Counted from the stretch's first letter, positions 1 to 5,263 are shown. The stretch is 5,263 bases of DNA from Betaproteobacteria bacterium (GCA_028292065.1 JAQGNC010000681.1:1-5263); one strand, 5' to 3'. Notes: generated by a model not told the origin, from the letters alone. Numbers and translations: made by a program.

Positions 1-459
1 AGACTCGTGCACCGGGAACCCCTGGATACCGTACAAATCACCTTCGTCGGTGTGGCTGTATTCATCGAGGCCGCGCTTGAGGAATATCACAATGCTCGAC
101 TTGCCGCCCGCGGGCGGTCCCAGGAGGAGCAGGAGGCGGCGGCCGACTTCGGACCCCGCGCTGGCGGCGCGGAAATAATCGGCGAGGCGCTCGAGCTCGT
201 CGTCGATGCCGAAAAGGTCGTCGGAAAAGAGCTTGAAGCGCGATTTTCCGTTGGCAGTCTCTTCGAGACCCTGCCAACGAATCATGTCCCAGATGTACTG
301 GTGACTGGTGCGGGTGATCGCCCGGGGGCTGGAGGGGAGGATCTGCTCGATGAAGTCCGCGAAAGTGCCGGACCAGTGGGCTGCGCGATGTTGCTGGGTG
401 AATGCGACAAGACTTTTGACGAAGTCGCCGTGGCGCTCTGTCTCTTCTCGATTCGACAT
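1..459 (-). CDS. prkA: PrkA-family serine protein kinase (AAA+), N-terminal part, cut by window start
   Basis: Translating the minus strand from ATG 459 gives 153 uninterrupted residues to the window edge, beginning MSNREETERHGDFVKSLVAF. The frame contains W-S-G-T-F-A-D-F near residue 30, the segment FKLFSDDLFGIDDELERLADYF at about 75-96, a hydrophobic strand LLLLL and a Walker A loop GPPAGGKS at residues 114-121, followed by LKRGLDEYSHTDEGDLYGI and FPVHE. This order is the N-terminal AAA+ domain of PrkA proteins, and it recalls the Bacillus PrkA form more than E. coli YeaG. Family members are about 630-690 residues, so roughly three quarters, including the kinase-like C-terminal domain, is outside the window. 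PrkA proteins are cytoplasmic, linked to stress and starvation responses, and often encoded with yeaH (DUF444) and a SpoVR-like gene; B. subtilis PrkA has also been argued to be an ATP-dependent protease. A GGAGGG at 465-470 lies 5 nt before the ATG and supports the start. The family call is firm; the target is unknown. Confidence 0.9.
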   Translation of the reverse strand, partial: MSNREETERHGDFVKSLVAFTQQHRAAHWSGTFADFIEQILPSSPRAITRTSHQYIWDMIRWQGLEETANGKSRFKLFSDDLFGIDDELERLADYFRAASAGSEVGRRLLLLLGPPAGGKSSIVIFLKRGLDEYSHTDEGDLYGIQGFPVHES

Positions 460-720
460 ACATGCCCTCCGCACTGTCGTGCTCTCGACTGCTCTATTCA
501 AACAGCGTACCAGGTAGTGTCCATCCCCCAGTTACAGCACCGGACTTTTGCCCCGTGTGAGAGTCTTCGTGCGCGCCTGTCGCATCAGGCACGGCGATTT
601 CGTCGTTTTCCGGTTCGTTTCTCCTTAACGCACGAAGCATTCCAGCGTCGTACACGAGTTTGCTGATCAGCCGCCTTCCCGCAGAAGGAAGATTTCGGCT
701 ATTTGTCCGATTCCCGCAAG

Positions 721-748
721 TTTGTACACAGTACGACGGTTTTGTACA
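721..748. repeat. Direct repeat of TTTGTACA, 20 bp apart
   Basis: TTTGTACA occurs at 721-728 and again at 741-748, each containing the self-complementary TGTACA core, with a third GTAC at 731-734 between them. A 20-bp period is close to two DNA helical turns, so two protein dimers could bind the same face. It lies about 140 bp upstream of the receptor start and about 260 bp upstream of prkA. Binding by a regulator is inference; no protein is identified. Confidence 0.5.
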
Positions 749-812
749 GGCCACAGGCGCAATTTCTCTTTCCAAGCGCGCTTCTGTGTCGCCTAAACAA
801 CATCGAAAATCA

Positions 813-828
813 GCGTCACGCGTGACGC
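813..828. promoter_or_regulatory. Perfect 16-bp palindrome, candidate operator of the receptor gene
   Basis: GCGTCACGCGTGACGC is perfectly self-complementary. It sits 8 bp upstream of a CATAAT (837-842, 5 of 6 matches to the sigma70 -10 box). At 17-18 bp spacing the -35 position would fall inside the palindrome at about 813-819, where the sequence does not resemble TTGACA. A bound dimer there would cover the -35 region, or an activator could substitute for the poor -35. Palindrome and -10 are seen directly; the regulatory role is inferred. Confidence 0.5.
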
Positions 829-888
829 ACGCGCCACATAATGGCGCCTGATGCACCGGGGAGTCGCGTAAAAAAGGATGGTCCCACT

Positions 889-1869
889 GTGAAAAGGGAA
901 AAATGGGTCGTCGCGGTAGGGATGTCGATCGCGATTTGCGGACCTTGTGCACACTCGCAATCGACCGCGGCGTATCCGGTCAGGCCGGTGCGTTTCGTCG
1001 TGCCGTATCCGCCCGGCGGCACGACCGACATCGTTGCGCGCGGCATCGCGGCCAAGCTGACCGAGCGCTTCGGCCATCAGGTCGTGATCGACAATCGTGG
1101 CGGCGCGAGCACGATCATCGGCGCGGAGGCCGCGGCAAAAGCCGCTCCGGACGGTTACACCCTGCTGCTCGCGACCTCGACGACGATGTCGATCAATCCC
1201 CAGGTCTTCGCGAAGCTGCCGTACGCGGTGGGCGATTTCGCGCCGATCACGTCGGTCGTGTACGTGCCGTTCGTGATCGCGACGCACCCTGCGGTGCCCG
1301 CAAGCTCGATCGCAGAGCTCGTCGCGCTGGCCAAAGCCAGGCCCGGCACCCTCAAGTATTCGACGCCCGGCAGCGCGTCGAGCAACCATCTCGCGGGCGC
1401 GCTGCTCGAGACGATGGCCGGCGTGAAGCTGCTGCACGTGCCGTACAAGGGGTCCGGCCCGGCGACCACTGCAGCGCTCGGCGGCGAAGTGCAGATCGTG
1501 ATCACCGGCATCGCGACCGTGATGCCGCACTGGAAAAGCGGGAAGCTGAAGATCCTCGCGTTCGGCAGCGACAAGCGTCACCCGAGCTTCCCGGAAATCC
1601 CGTCGACCGGAGAAGCGGGCCTCAAGGGTTATGAAGCCGGCACCTGGTTCGGCATCGTGACCCGGGCCGGCACTGCGCGCCCGATCGTCGACAAGCTCAA
1701 CCAGGCCATCGTCGCGGCGCTGGTCACAGCGGAGACGAAGGAGCGCTACGCCGCGATCGGTTTCGACGTCTTCGCGAGCACGCCCGAAGCGTTCGCGCGC
1801 TTCATGAAGAACGATCAAGCGCGGGCGGCGAAAGTGATCCAGGCCGCGGGGATCAAGGCGGGGGAATGA
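889..1869 (+). CDS. Bug/TctC-family tripartite tricarboxylate transporter periplasmic receptor
   Basis: Encodes 326 residues from GTG 889, the usual size for this family (about 320-330). The N-terminus has a short basic stretch (KREK), a hydrophobic core WVVAVGMSIAICG and a small-residue cleavage region near CAHSQS, i.e. a Sec signal peptide, so the protein should act in the periplasm. Family signatures follow in order: PVRPVRFVVPYPPGGTTD, VIDNRGGAS, PDGYTLL, SVVYVPFVIA, YSTPGSASSNHLAGALLE, LLHVPYKGSGPA and FPEIPSTGEAGL. Bug receptors bind carboxylates or other small organic solutes for TctAB permeases, or act as orphan sensors; no tctA or tctB is visible here and the ligand cannot be read from sequence. 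An in-frame ATG at 841 would add 16 residues, but it overlaps a candidate -10 box and lacks a ribosome site. AAGGA at 874-878 lies 10 nt before GTG 889, slightly long but better. Family call strong, exact start moderate. Confidence 0.9.
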   Translation: MKREKWVVAVGMSIAICGPCAHSQSTAAYPVRPVRFVVPYPPGGTTDIVARGIAAKLTERFGHQVVIDNRGGASTIIGAEAAAKAAPDGYTLLLATSTTMSINPQVFAKLPYAVGDFAPITSVVYVPFVIATHPAVPASSIAELVALAKARPGTLKYSTPGSASSNHLAGALLETMAGVKLLHVPYKGSGPATTAALGGEVQIVITGIATVMPHWKSGKLKILAFGSDKRHPSFPEIPSTGEAGLKGYEAGTWFGIVTRAGTARPIVDKLNQAIVAALVTAETKERYAAIGFDVFASTPEAFARFMKNDQARAAKVIQAAGIKAGE

Positions 1870-1896
1870 ACGCGTCAGGGCGACTGCGTGAGGTGT

Positions 1897-1926
1897 GAGG
1901 CGCGAGGCGAAAGGCGCGAAGAGGCG
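1897..1926 (+). repeat. Short GAGGCG purine-rich repeats
   Basis: GAGGCG occurs at 1897-1902, 1904-1909 and 1921-1926, with a variant AAGGCG at 1911-1916, all between the receptor stop codon and the SDR promoter. It is low-complexity intergenic sequence; there is no strict period and no function is apparent. Confidence 0.55.
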
Positions 1927-1930
1927 AGGG

Positions 1931-1960
1931 TCGAAAAGCCGCGCGCCGACTGCTTATAAT
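1931..1960 (+). promoter_or_regulatory. Candidate sigma70 promoter of the SDR gene
   Basis: A perfect TATAAT -10 box lies at 1955-1960. An 18-bp spacer upstream is TCGAAA (1931-1936), 4 of 6 matches to TTGACA, so the -35 is weak. Transcription would start near 1967, giving a leader of about 24 nt that contains the ribosome site at 1977-1984. This suggests the SDR gene can be transcribed independently of the receptor gene 120 bp upstream. Confidence 0.5.
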
Positions 1961-1976
1961 CCGGGTCCGCAGTGGC

Positions 1977-1984
1977 GAGGGGAG
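1977..1984 (+). promoter_or_regulatory. Ribosome binding site deciding the SDR start
   Basis: GAGGGGAG lies 6 nt before ATG 1991. The same frame is open upstream to an ATG at 1895, but that would add 32 basic low-complexity residues and span the TATAAT box, so the internal ATG is preferred. The Rossmann strand begins directly after it (MQGVAVVTGASSGIG), as in typical SDR proteins. Confidence 0.7.
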
Positions 1985-1990
1985 CGCAGC

Positions 1991-2716
1991 ATGCAGGGTG
2001 TAGCGGTAGTGACCGGCGCAAGCTCCGGAATCGGCGAAGCGATCGCGCGCCGGCTGCTCGACGACGGGCACACCGTCGTCGCGTTACAACGCAGGCCCCC
2101 GCGAATCCAGCACGAGCGGCTCTTGCATCACGCAGCCGATCTGGCCGATAGCGCGAGCGCTGCGGCGGCTGCACGGGAGATCGCCGAGCGCTTCGATGTC
2201 CGCTACCTCGTCAACAACGCGGGTGCGAACCGGCCGGCATTGCTCGAGGACGCGAGCGTCGAAGACCTCGACTACGTGCTCGCGCTGAACCTGCGCGCCG
2301 CGATGATCCTCATCAAGGCTTTCGCGCCGGCAATGCGCCAGGCCGGTTTCGGGCGGATCGTCAGCATGTCATCGCGCGCCGTGCTCGGCAAAACCTCTCG
2401 CACCGTATATTCGGCAGCGAAAGCCGGGCTGATCGGCATGAGCCGGACCCTGAGCCTGGAACTCGCCGGCGACGGCGTCACGGTCAATGTGGTCGCGCCG
2501 GGTCCGGTCGCGACCGAGCTTTTCGACAACGGCCACCCGATCGGGAGTGAAAAGCGCCAGCGGGTCATCGACAGCGTTCCGGTGAAGCGGGTCGGCACGC
2601 CGGAGGACGTGGCGCGCGCAGTCGCGTTTCTGCTGGCGGACGATGGCGGCTACATCACGGGCCAGACGCTTTTCGTGTGCGGCGGGTCGAGCATCAGCGG
2701 CACCGGCGGGCAGTAA
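1991..2716 (+). CDS. Short-chain dehydrogenase/reductase (SDR), FabG-like
   Basis: A 241-residue classical SDR, full length for the family. The cofactor-binding motif TGASSGIG is at residues 8-15, NNAG at 75-78, the structural/catalytic Asn in LALN at 100, catalytic Ser at 127 in GRIVSMSS, and the YxxxK pair at Tyr140-Lys144 (VYSAAKAG). VNVVAPGPVATELF (165-178) and the C-terminal GQTLFVCGGSS are typical of the 3-oxoacyl-ACP reductase-like branch. Arginines after the second strand (ALQRRPP, 31-37) favour NADP(H). The enzyme should be a cytoplasmic tetrameric oxidoreductase acting on a hydroxy/keto substrate, which cannot be named. True FabG usually sits in a fatty-acid synthesis cluster; this gene does not, so a specialised catabolic role is at least as likely. 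It follows the solute receptor on the same strand, and a joint pathway is possible but only inferred from adjacency. It has its own TATAAT box and ribosome site. Confidence 0.9.
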   Translation: MQGVAVVTGASSGIGEAIARRLLDDGHTVVALQRRPPRIQHERLLHHAADLADSASAAAAAREIAERFDVRYLVNNAGANRPALLEDASVEDLDYVLALNLRAAMILIKAFAPAMRQAGFGRIVSMSSRAVLGKTSRTVYSAAKAGLIGMSRTLSLELAGDGVTVNVVAPGPVATELFDNGHPIGSEKRQRVIDSVPVKRVGTPEDVARAVAFLLADDGGYITGQTLFVCGGSSISGTGGQ

Positions 2717-2738
2717 GGTCTACGACGCTTCGTTCGGC

Positions 2739-2834
2739 GCGGCTACGCCGCACCTCCGGGCGTTTACGGCCCGCTTAGGCGGCTATCGCCGCTATATACA
2801 AATTTTTTCCGCCGCCTCGGGCGCTTCGGCGCCC
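2739..2834. repeat. Cluster of four GC-rich inverted repeats after the SDR gene
   Basis: Four hairpins follow the SDR stop. They are GCGGC-TAC-GCCGC at 2739-2751, CGGGC-7 nt-GCCCG at 2757-2773, GCGGC-TATC-GCCGC at 2779-2792 (loop at 2784-2787), and GGGCGC-TTCG-GCGCCC at 2819-2834. The first and third are the same palindrome apart from one T and start exactly 40 bp apart. The fourth is a C(UUCG)G tetraloop, an exceptionally stable RNA hairpin. A T6 run at 2803-2808 lies 10 nt past the third hairpin and a TTTT follows the fourth by about 11 nt, so neither is a textbook terminator. Together they probably stop or stabilise the SDR transcript. The paired palindromes also resemble REP/BIME-type intergenic repeats, which only a genome-wide search could confirm. 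Confidence 0.6.
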
Positions 2835-2869
2835 CGGCGCTGCGGTTTTGGGTAGGCAATCAGTGGTAT

Positions 2870-2907
2870 CCTTGCGGGTCTGACCGAACCGGCAAGGCCC
2901 CCCGCAA
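2870..2907 (+). other. Two mutually exclusive stem-loops upstream of the tRNA promoter
   Basis: TTGCGGG (2872-2878) pairs perfectly with CCCGCAA (2901-2907). The overlapping CCTTGC (2870-2875) pairs perfectly with GCAAGG (2892-2897). The two stems share 2872-2875, so an RNA read through here can form only one at a time. This stretch is upstream of the strong promoter at 3007, so it would be transcribed only by readthrough or from an unseen promoter. The remainder of 2835-3006 has no recognisable gene. Confidence 0.35.
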
Positions 2908-3006
2908 ATGTTCCGATCGCGCCCTTCACAGGGCCGTCTTGCATGCGTGGCGCCGACAACGTTACGCGGCGCATCAGCATGACTCGTGCCATTGCTCGTA
3001 AGTTGT

Positions 3007-3035
3007 TTGACAGGAAACCGAAATTTCCCGATAAT
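3007..3035 (+). promoter_or_regulatory. Strong sigma70 promoter of the tRNA-tuf operon
   Basis: A perfect TTGACA -35 box (3007-3012), a 17-bp spacer and a GATAAT -10 box (3030-3035, 5 of 6) are followed by the GC-rich discriminator GCCCGG (3036-3041). Transcription should start near 3042, leaving a leader of about 8 nt before tRNA-Tyr. GC-rich discriminators are typical of stable-RNA promoters under stringent (ppGpp/DksA) control in proteobacteria, which fits this operon; the control itself is inferred. Confidence 0.85.
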
Positions 3036-3049
3036 GCCCGGTTTCGTTC

Positions 3050-3134
<85 letters not shown>

Positions 3135-3218
3135 TCAATTTGCGGGCGTCCGGGTGTCGGAACCGCGGCGAAAGTGTAGGCATTAGCCGAGAGGCCGACA
3201 GGCAGGCGACCAGAACAG

Positions 3219-3292
3219 GCGGGTGTAGCTCAATGGTAGAGCAGAAGCCTTCCAAGCTTACGACGAGGGTTCGATTCCCTTCACCCGCTCCA
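3219..3292 (+). tRNA. tRNA-Gly (anticodon TCC)
   Basis: A 74-nt tRNA with encoded CCA (3290-3292) and discriminator T3289. The acceptor GCGGGTG (3219-3225) pairs fully with CACCCGC (3282-3288). The D stem is GCTC/GAGC (3228-3231/3239-3242). The anticodon loop 3249-3255 carries TCC at 3251-3253, reading GGA/GGG. The T arm 3265-3281 has the TTCGATT loop. The only irregular pair is G3244-A3260 at the top of the anticodon stem. Confidence 0.97.
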
Positions 3293-3330
3293 GGAATTCG
3301 CTTGGCGATGGTTTTAAGATGGCTTGAAGG

Positions 3331-3361
3331 CGGGACGTCAGGTTAGGTGGAAGGCGTCCCG
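3331..3361 (+). other. Spacer hairpin between tRNA-Gly and tRNA-Thr
   Basis: CGGGACG (3331-3337) is perfectly complementary to CGTCCCG (3355-3361), with a 17-nt loop, ending 8 nt before tRNA-Thr. It has no T tract, so it is unlikely to terminate. A role in spacing or RNase processing of the polycistronic precursor is inferred. A similar GGGGCGT/ACGTCCC hairpin precedes tRNA-Trp at 4735-4753. Confidence 0.5.
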
Positions 3362-3369
3362 GCGAGTTT

Positions 3370-3444
<75 letters not shown>

Positions 3445-3514
3445 GGTTTTGGTTCAGGATTCAGTATCTCAGAAAGACGGTCGGGCGCGTGCCTGAGCAT
3501 TCTCATCAAATCGT

Positions 3515-3520
3515 TAGGAG
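3515..3520 (+). promoter_or_regulatory. Ribosome binding site of tuf
   Basis: TAGGAG lies 7 nt before ATG 3528 and fixes the EF-Tu start. The reading frame is also open upstream to 3324, but that stretch runs through tRNA-Thr and is not coding. The 83 nt between tRNA-Thr and this start form the leader left after tRNA processing. Confidence 0.85.
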
Positions 3521-3527
3521 TCCTAAG

Positions 3528-4718
3528 ATGGCAAAGAGCAAATTTGAGCGGACCAAACCGCACGTGAATGTGGGCACGATTGGTCACGTTGACCATGGCA
3601 AGACCACGCTGACCGCAGCGATTGCGACAGTGCTGTCGAAGAAGTTCGGCGGCGAAGCCAAGGCATACGACCAGATTGATGCGGCGCCGGAAGAAAAGGC
3701 ACGCGGCATCACGATCAACACGGCGCACGTGGAATACGAGACGGCCAAGCGCCACTACGCGCACGTCGACTGCCCGGGACATGCCGACTACGTGAAGAAC
3801 ATGATCACGGGGGCGGCGCAGATGGATGGCGCGATCCTGGTGGTCTCCGCCGCGGACGGTCCGATGCCGCAGACGCGCGAGCACATCCTGCTCGCCCGCC
3901 AGGTGGGCGTGCCCTACATCGTCGTGTTCATGAACAAGGCGGACATGGTCGACGACAAGGAACTGCTCGAACTCGTGGAAATGGAAGTGCGCGAACTGCT
4001 CTCCAAGTACGAATTTCCCGGTGACAAGACCCCGATCATCATCGGCAGCGCGCTGAAGGCGCTCGAAGGCGACAAGGGCGAACTGGGCGAAGTGGCGATC
4101 TTCAAGCTGGCCGACGCCCTCGACACCTACATTCCCCAGCCCAAGCGCGCCCTGGATGGCCCGTTCCTGCTGCCGGTGGAAGATGTGTTCTCCATCTCCG
4201 GGCGCGGCACCGTAGTGACGGGGCGCGTGGAGCGCGGCATCGTCAAAGTGGGCGATGAACTCGAGATCGTGGGCCTGAAGCCCACCGTCAAGACCGTGTG
4301 CACCGGGATTGAAATGTTCAGGAAGCTGCTCGACCAGGGGCAGGCGGGGGACAACGTGGGGGTGCTGCTGCGCGGGACCAAGCGCGAAGAAGTCGAACGC
4401 GGCCAGGTGCTGGCCAAGCCCGGCTCGATCACCCCGCACACCAAGTTTGCTGCGGAAGTCTACGTGCTTTCGAAAGAAGAGGGCGGGCGTCACACGCCGT
4501 TCTTCAATGGGTATCGGCCGCAGTTTTACTTCCGCACCACGGACGTGACCGGTGCGGTGGAGTTGCCGGCGGGCACGGAGATGGTGATGCCGGGGGATAA
4601 CATCGGGATCACGGTGCAGTTGATTCAGCCCATTGCGATGGAAGAGGGCTTGCGCTTTGCCATTCGCGAGGGCGGCCGTACCGTGGGCGCCGGCGTCGTC
4701 GCCAAAATACTGGAATAG
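3528..4718 (+). CDS. tuf: Elongation factor Tu
   Basis: A complete 396-residue EF-Tu, normal length for betaproteobacteria, running from MAKSKFERTKPHVNVGTIGH to AGVVAKILE. The GTPase domain shows the P-loop GHVDHGKT at residues 19-26, switch I RGITINTAHVEYE at about 59-71 with the conserved Thr62, DCPGH at 81-85, NKAD at 136-139 and SAL at 174-176. Domain 2 follows from about 210 (GPFLLPVEDVFSISGRGTVV) and domain 3 from about 302. It delivers aminoacyl-tRNA to the ribosomal A site as a GTP complex and is recycled by EF-Ts. Position after tRNA-Tyr/Gly/Thr and before tRNA-Trp/secE marks it as the tufB-type copy; many betaproteobacteria have a second, near-identical copy in the str operon, not visible here. 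It is co-transcribed with the tRNAs from the promoter at 3007. No damaged motif is seen. Confidence 0.99.
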   Translation: MAKSKFERTKPHVNVGTIGHVDHGKTTLTAAIATVLSKKFGGEAKAYDQIDAAPEEKARGITINTAHVEYETAKRHYAHVDCPGHADYVKNMITGAAQMDGAILVVSAADGPMPQTREHILLARQVGVPYIVVFMNKADMVDDKELLELVEMEVRELLSKYEFPGDKTPIIIGSALKALEGDKGELGEVAIFKLADALDTYIPQPKRALDGPFLLPVEDVFSISGRGTVVTGRVERGIVKVGDELEIVGLKPTVKTVCTGIEMFRKLLDQGQAGDNVGVLLRGTKREEVERGQVLAKPGSITPHTKFAAEVYVLSKEEGGRHTPFFNGYRPQFYFRTTDVTGAVELPAGTEMVMPGDNIGITVQLIQPIAMEEGLRFAIREGGRTVGAGVVAKILE

Positions 4719-4734
4719 AAGATAGTTTGAAGCC

Positions 4735-4753
4735 GGGGCGTAGGTAACGTCCC
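4735..4753 (+). other. Spacer hairpin between tuf and tRNA-Trp
   Basis: GGGGCGT (4735-4741) pairs with ACGTCCC (4747-4753) over 7 bp including one G-U, around the 5-nt loop AGGTA. It starts 16 nt after the tuf stop and ends 11 nt before tRNA-Trp. No T tract follows, so a processing or mRNA 3'-end protecting role is more likely than termination; this is inference. Confidence 0.5.
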
Positions 4754-4764
4754 ACCGAATCGGA

Positions 4765-4840
4765 AGGCCAGTAGCTCAATTGGCAGAGCGTCGGTCTCCA
4801 AAACCGAAGGTTGGGGGTTCGAGACCCTCCTGGCCTGCCA
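4765..4840 (+). tRNA. tRNA-Trp (anticodon CCA)
   Basis: A 76-nt tRNA with encoded CCA (4838-4840) and discriminator G4837, as expected for tryptophan. The acceptor AGGCCAG (4765-4771) pairs perfectly with CTGGCCT (4830-4836). The anticodon stem TCGGT/ACCGA (4791-4795/4803-4807) encloses CTCCAAA, with anticodon CCA at 4798-4800. It sits between tuf and secE, a conserved proteobacterial position, and decodes UGG. Confidence 0.97.
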
Positions 4841-4845
4841 CCCGA

Positions 4846-4888
4846 CAACCCGCAACCGGGATTTATTAAAAACCAAGGTTGCGGGTTG
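4846..4888 (+). other. Perfect 12-bp inverted repeat between tRNA-Trp and secE
   Basis: CAACCCGCAACC (4846-4857) is exactly complementary to GGTTGCGGGTTG (4877-4888), with an A/T-rich 19-nt loop (4858-4876). It begins 5 nt after the tRNA CCA end and finishes 32 nt before the secE start. Only GCGTTT follows, so it is not a standard intrinsic terminator. In the operon RNA it could act as a processing site that separates the tRNA from the secE mRNA, or as a partial attenuator. The structure is seen directly; its role is inferred. Confidence 0.65.
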
Positions 4889-4920
4889 GCGTTTAGAAGG
4901 TGGCTGAATAAGGTTCCTAG

Positions 4921-5263
4921 ATGGCAGACAAGATCAAGCTGGTCCTGGCGGTACTACTGGTTGTCGCAGGCATCGCCGGTTTTTATTTGCTGAAGGATGG
5001 CGCCCTGATTCTGCGCGTTGCTTCGGTGCTGGCGGGCCTGGTGGCAGCGGCGCTCGTTGCATGGACGACTGCGCCGGGTCGCGAGTTTTTCGTGTTCGCC
5101 CAGGAATCCGTTGCCGAAACCAAAAAGGTCGTCTGGCCGTCGCGCAAAGAAACAGTACAGACCACCGGCATGGTGCTGGCTTTCGTCCTGGTGATGGCCA
5201 TATTCCTCTGGATCGTGGACGCGCTCCTGGTTTGGGGCGTGAAATTCTTGATGGGGCCGGGGG
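4921..5263 (+). CDS. secE: SecE, preprotein translocase subunit, 3' end cut by window
   Basis: The frame from ATG 4921 is open for 114 codons to the window end. TAAGG at 4909-4913, 7 nt upstream, supports the start. Predicted order: transmembrane segment 1 at about residues 6-24 (KLVLAVLLVVAGIAGFYLL), segment 2 at about 29-48, the conserved cytoplasmic amphipathic helix and hinge with ESVAETKKVVWPSRKETVQT at 62-81, and segment 3 at about 83-106. Three segments is the proteobacterial form (E. coli SecE, 127 residues), whereas many bacteria have one. SecE clamps SecY in the inner-membrane SecYEG channel that exports and inserts proteins. Given the usual length, only a few codons should be missing. 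It is the last visible member of the tRNA-tuf operon, and nusG is expected next. Confidence 0.96.
   Translation, partial: MADKIKLVLAVLLVVAGIAGFYLLKDGALILRVASVLAGLVAAALVAWTTAPGREFFVFAQESVAETKKVVWPSRKETVQTTGMVLAFVLVMAIFLWIVDALLVWGVKFLMGPG

Larger units (their letters stand above)
460..888. other. Divergent intergenic region between prkA and the Bug receptor gene
   Basis: About 430 bases with no convincing coding frame on either strand. The open frames that cross it lack a recognisable domain and mostly continue as antisense of prkA or of the receptor gene. It must hold the promoters of both divergent genes. Visible elements are a perfect 10-bp palindrome GCTGATCAGC at 662-671, a small CCTTC/GAAGG hairpin at 674-688, two copies of TTTGTACA at 721-748, a perfect 10-bp palindrome AAGCGCGCTT at 774-783 and a perfect 16-bp palindrome at 813-828. 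I could not find a convincing -10/-35 pair for prkA on the minus strand. Confidence 0.7.

Noticed and set aside
62..463. 133-codon minus-strand frame starting at ATG 463
   Set aside because: It overlaps the prkA start in another frame and is arginine/proline-rich without motifs. ATG 459 gives the PrkA protein.
7..666. 219-codon plus-strand open frame over the prkA region
   Set aside because: It lies antisense to a clear PrkA N-terminus with Walker A motif and has no recognisable domain; the frame is a GC-rich shadow.
494..952. 152-codon minus-strand frame across the intergenic region
   Set aside because: No recognised domain, no plausible ribosome site, and its first part is antisense to the receptor gene. 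A transposase remnant was considered but no motif supports it.
793..1818. 341-codon minus-strand frame opposite the receptor gene
   Set aside because: Arg/Asp/His-rich shadow typical of GC-rich antisense frames; the plus strand encodes a full Bug protein.
1897..1926. CRISPR-like or structured tandem array
   Set aside because: The units are only 6 bp with irregular spacing and no spacers; it is low-complexity sequence.
1895..1990. Upstream extension of the SDR gene
   Set aside because: It would add 32 basic residues from GAGGCG-repeat sequence and cross a TATAAT box. The ribosome site and Rossmann start favour 1991.
2819..2850. UUCG hairpin as a definite rho-independent terminator
   Set aside because: The stem is strong but the nearest T run is only four bases and about 11 nt away, so it is reported as part of a hairpin cluster rather than a firm terminator.

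Overview
The window looks like a chromosomal segment of a betaproteobacterium (Burkholderiales/Rhodocyclales type; genus not determinable). The clues are a Bug-family (TctC) periplasmic binding protein, a 396-residue EF-Tu of proteobacterial type, a three-membrane-span SecE, GC-rich codon use, and the gene order tRNA-Tyr, tRNA-Gly, tRNA-Thr, tuf, tRNA-Trp, secE, which is the conserved start of the proteobacterial tufB-secE-nusG-rpl-rpo cluster.

Layout. (1) Positions 1-459, minus strand: the first 153 codons of a PrkA-type AAA+ serine protein kinase, cut off by the window start. (2) Positions 460-888: a divergent noncoding region of about 430 bases with several palindromes and a spaced TTTGTACA direct repeat, plausibly operator sites. 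(3) Positions 889-1869, plus: a Bug/TctC solute receptor, probably starting at GTG 889. (4) Positions 1870-1990: a short gap with GAGGCG repeats and a consensus TATAAT box. (5) Positions 1991-2716, plus: an SDR oxidoreductase of FabG-like type. (6) Positions 2717-3049: a noncoding stretch with a cluster of GC-rich hairpins, a pair of mutually exclusive stems, and then a near-consensus sigma70 promoter (TTGACA, 17 bp, GATAAT) with a GC-rich discriminator. (7) Positions 3050-5263, plus: the translation/secretion operon tRNA-Tyr(GTA), tRNA-Gly(TCC), tRNA-Thr(GGT), tuf, tRNA-Trp(CCA), secE (open at the window end). Spacer hairpins lie between its members.

How the genes fit together. The right half is one probable transcription unit. 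It makes three tRNAs, the factor that carries aminoacyl-tRNAs to the ribosome, a fourth tRNA, and a subunit of the Sec translocon; nusG and ribosomal protein genes would be expected beyond the edge. The left half is accessory metabolism: an orphan solute receptor and a dehydrogenase on the same strand, with no visible membrane partner for the receptor.

I see no CRISPR array, intact mobile element or clearly new multi-gene system. The most unusual observation is that the tRNA-Thr carries three mismatches, all explained by the 3' strand of its T and acceptor stems, while its three neighbours fold well. The next most interesting are the hairpin cluster after the SDR gene and the recurring GGG(A/G)CGT...CGTCCC hairpins in the operon spacers.
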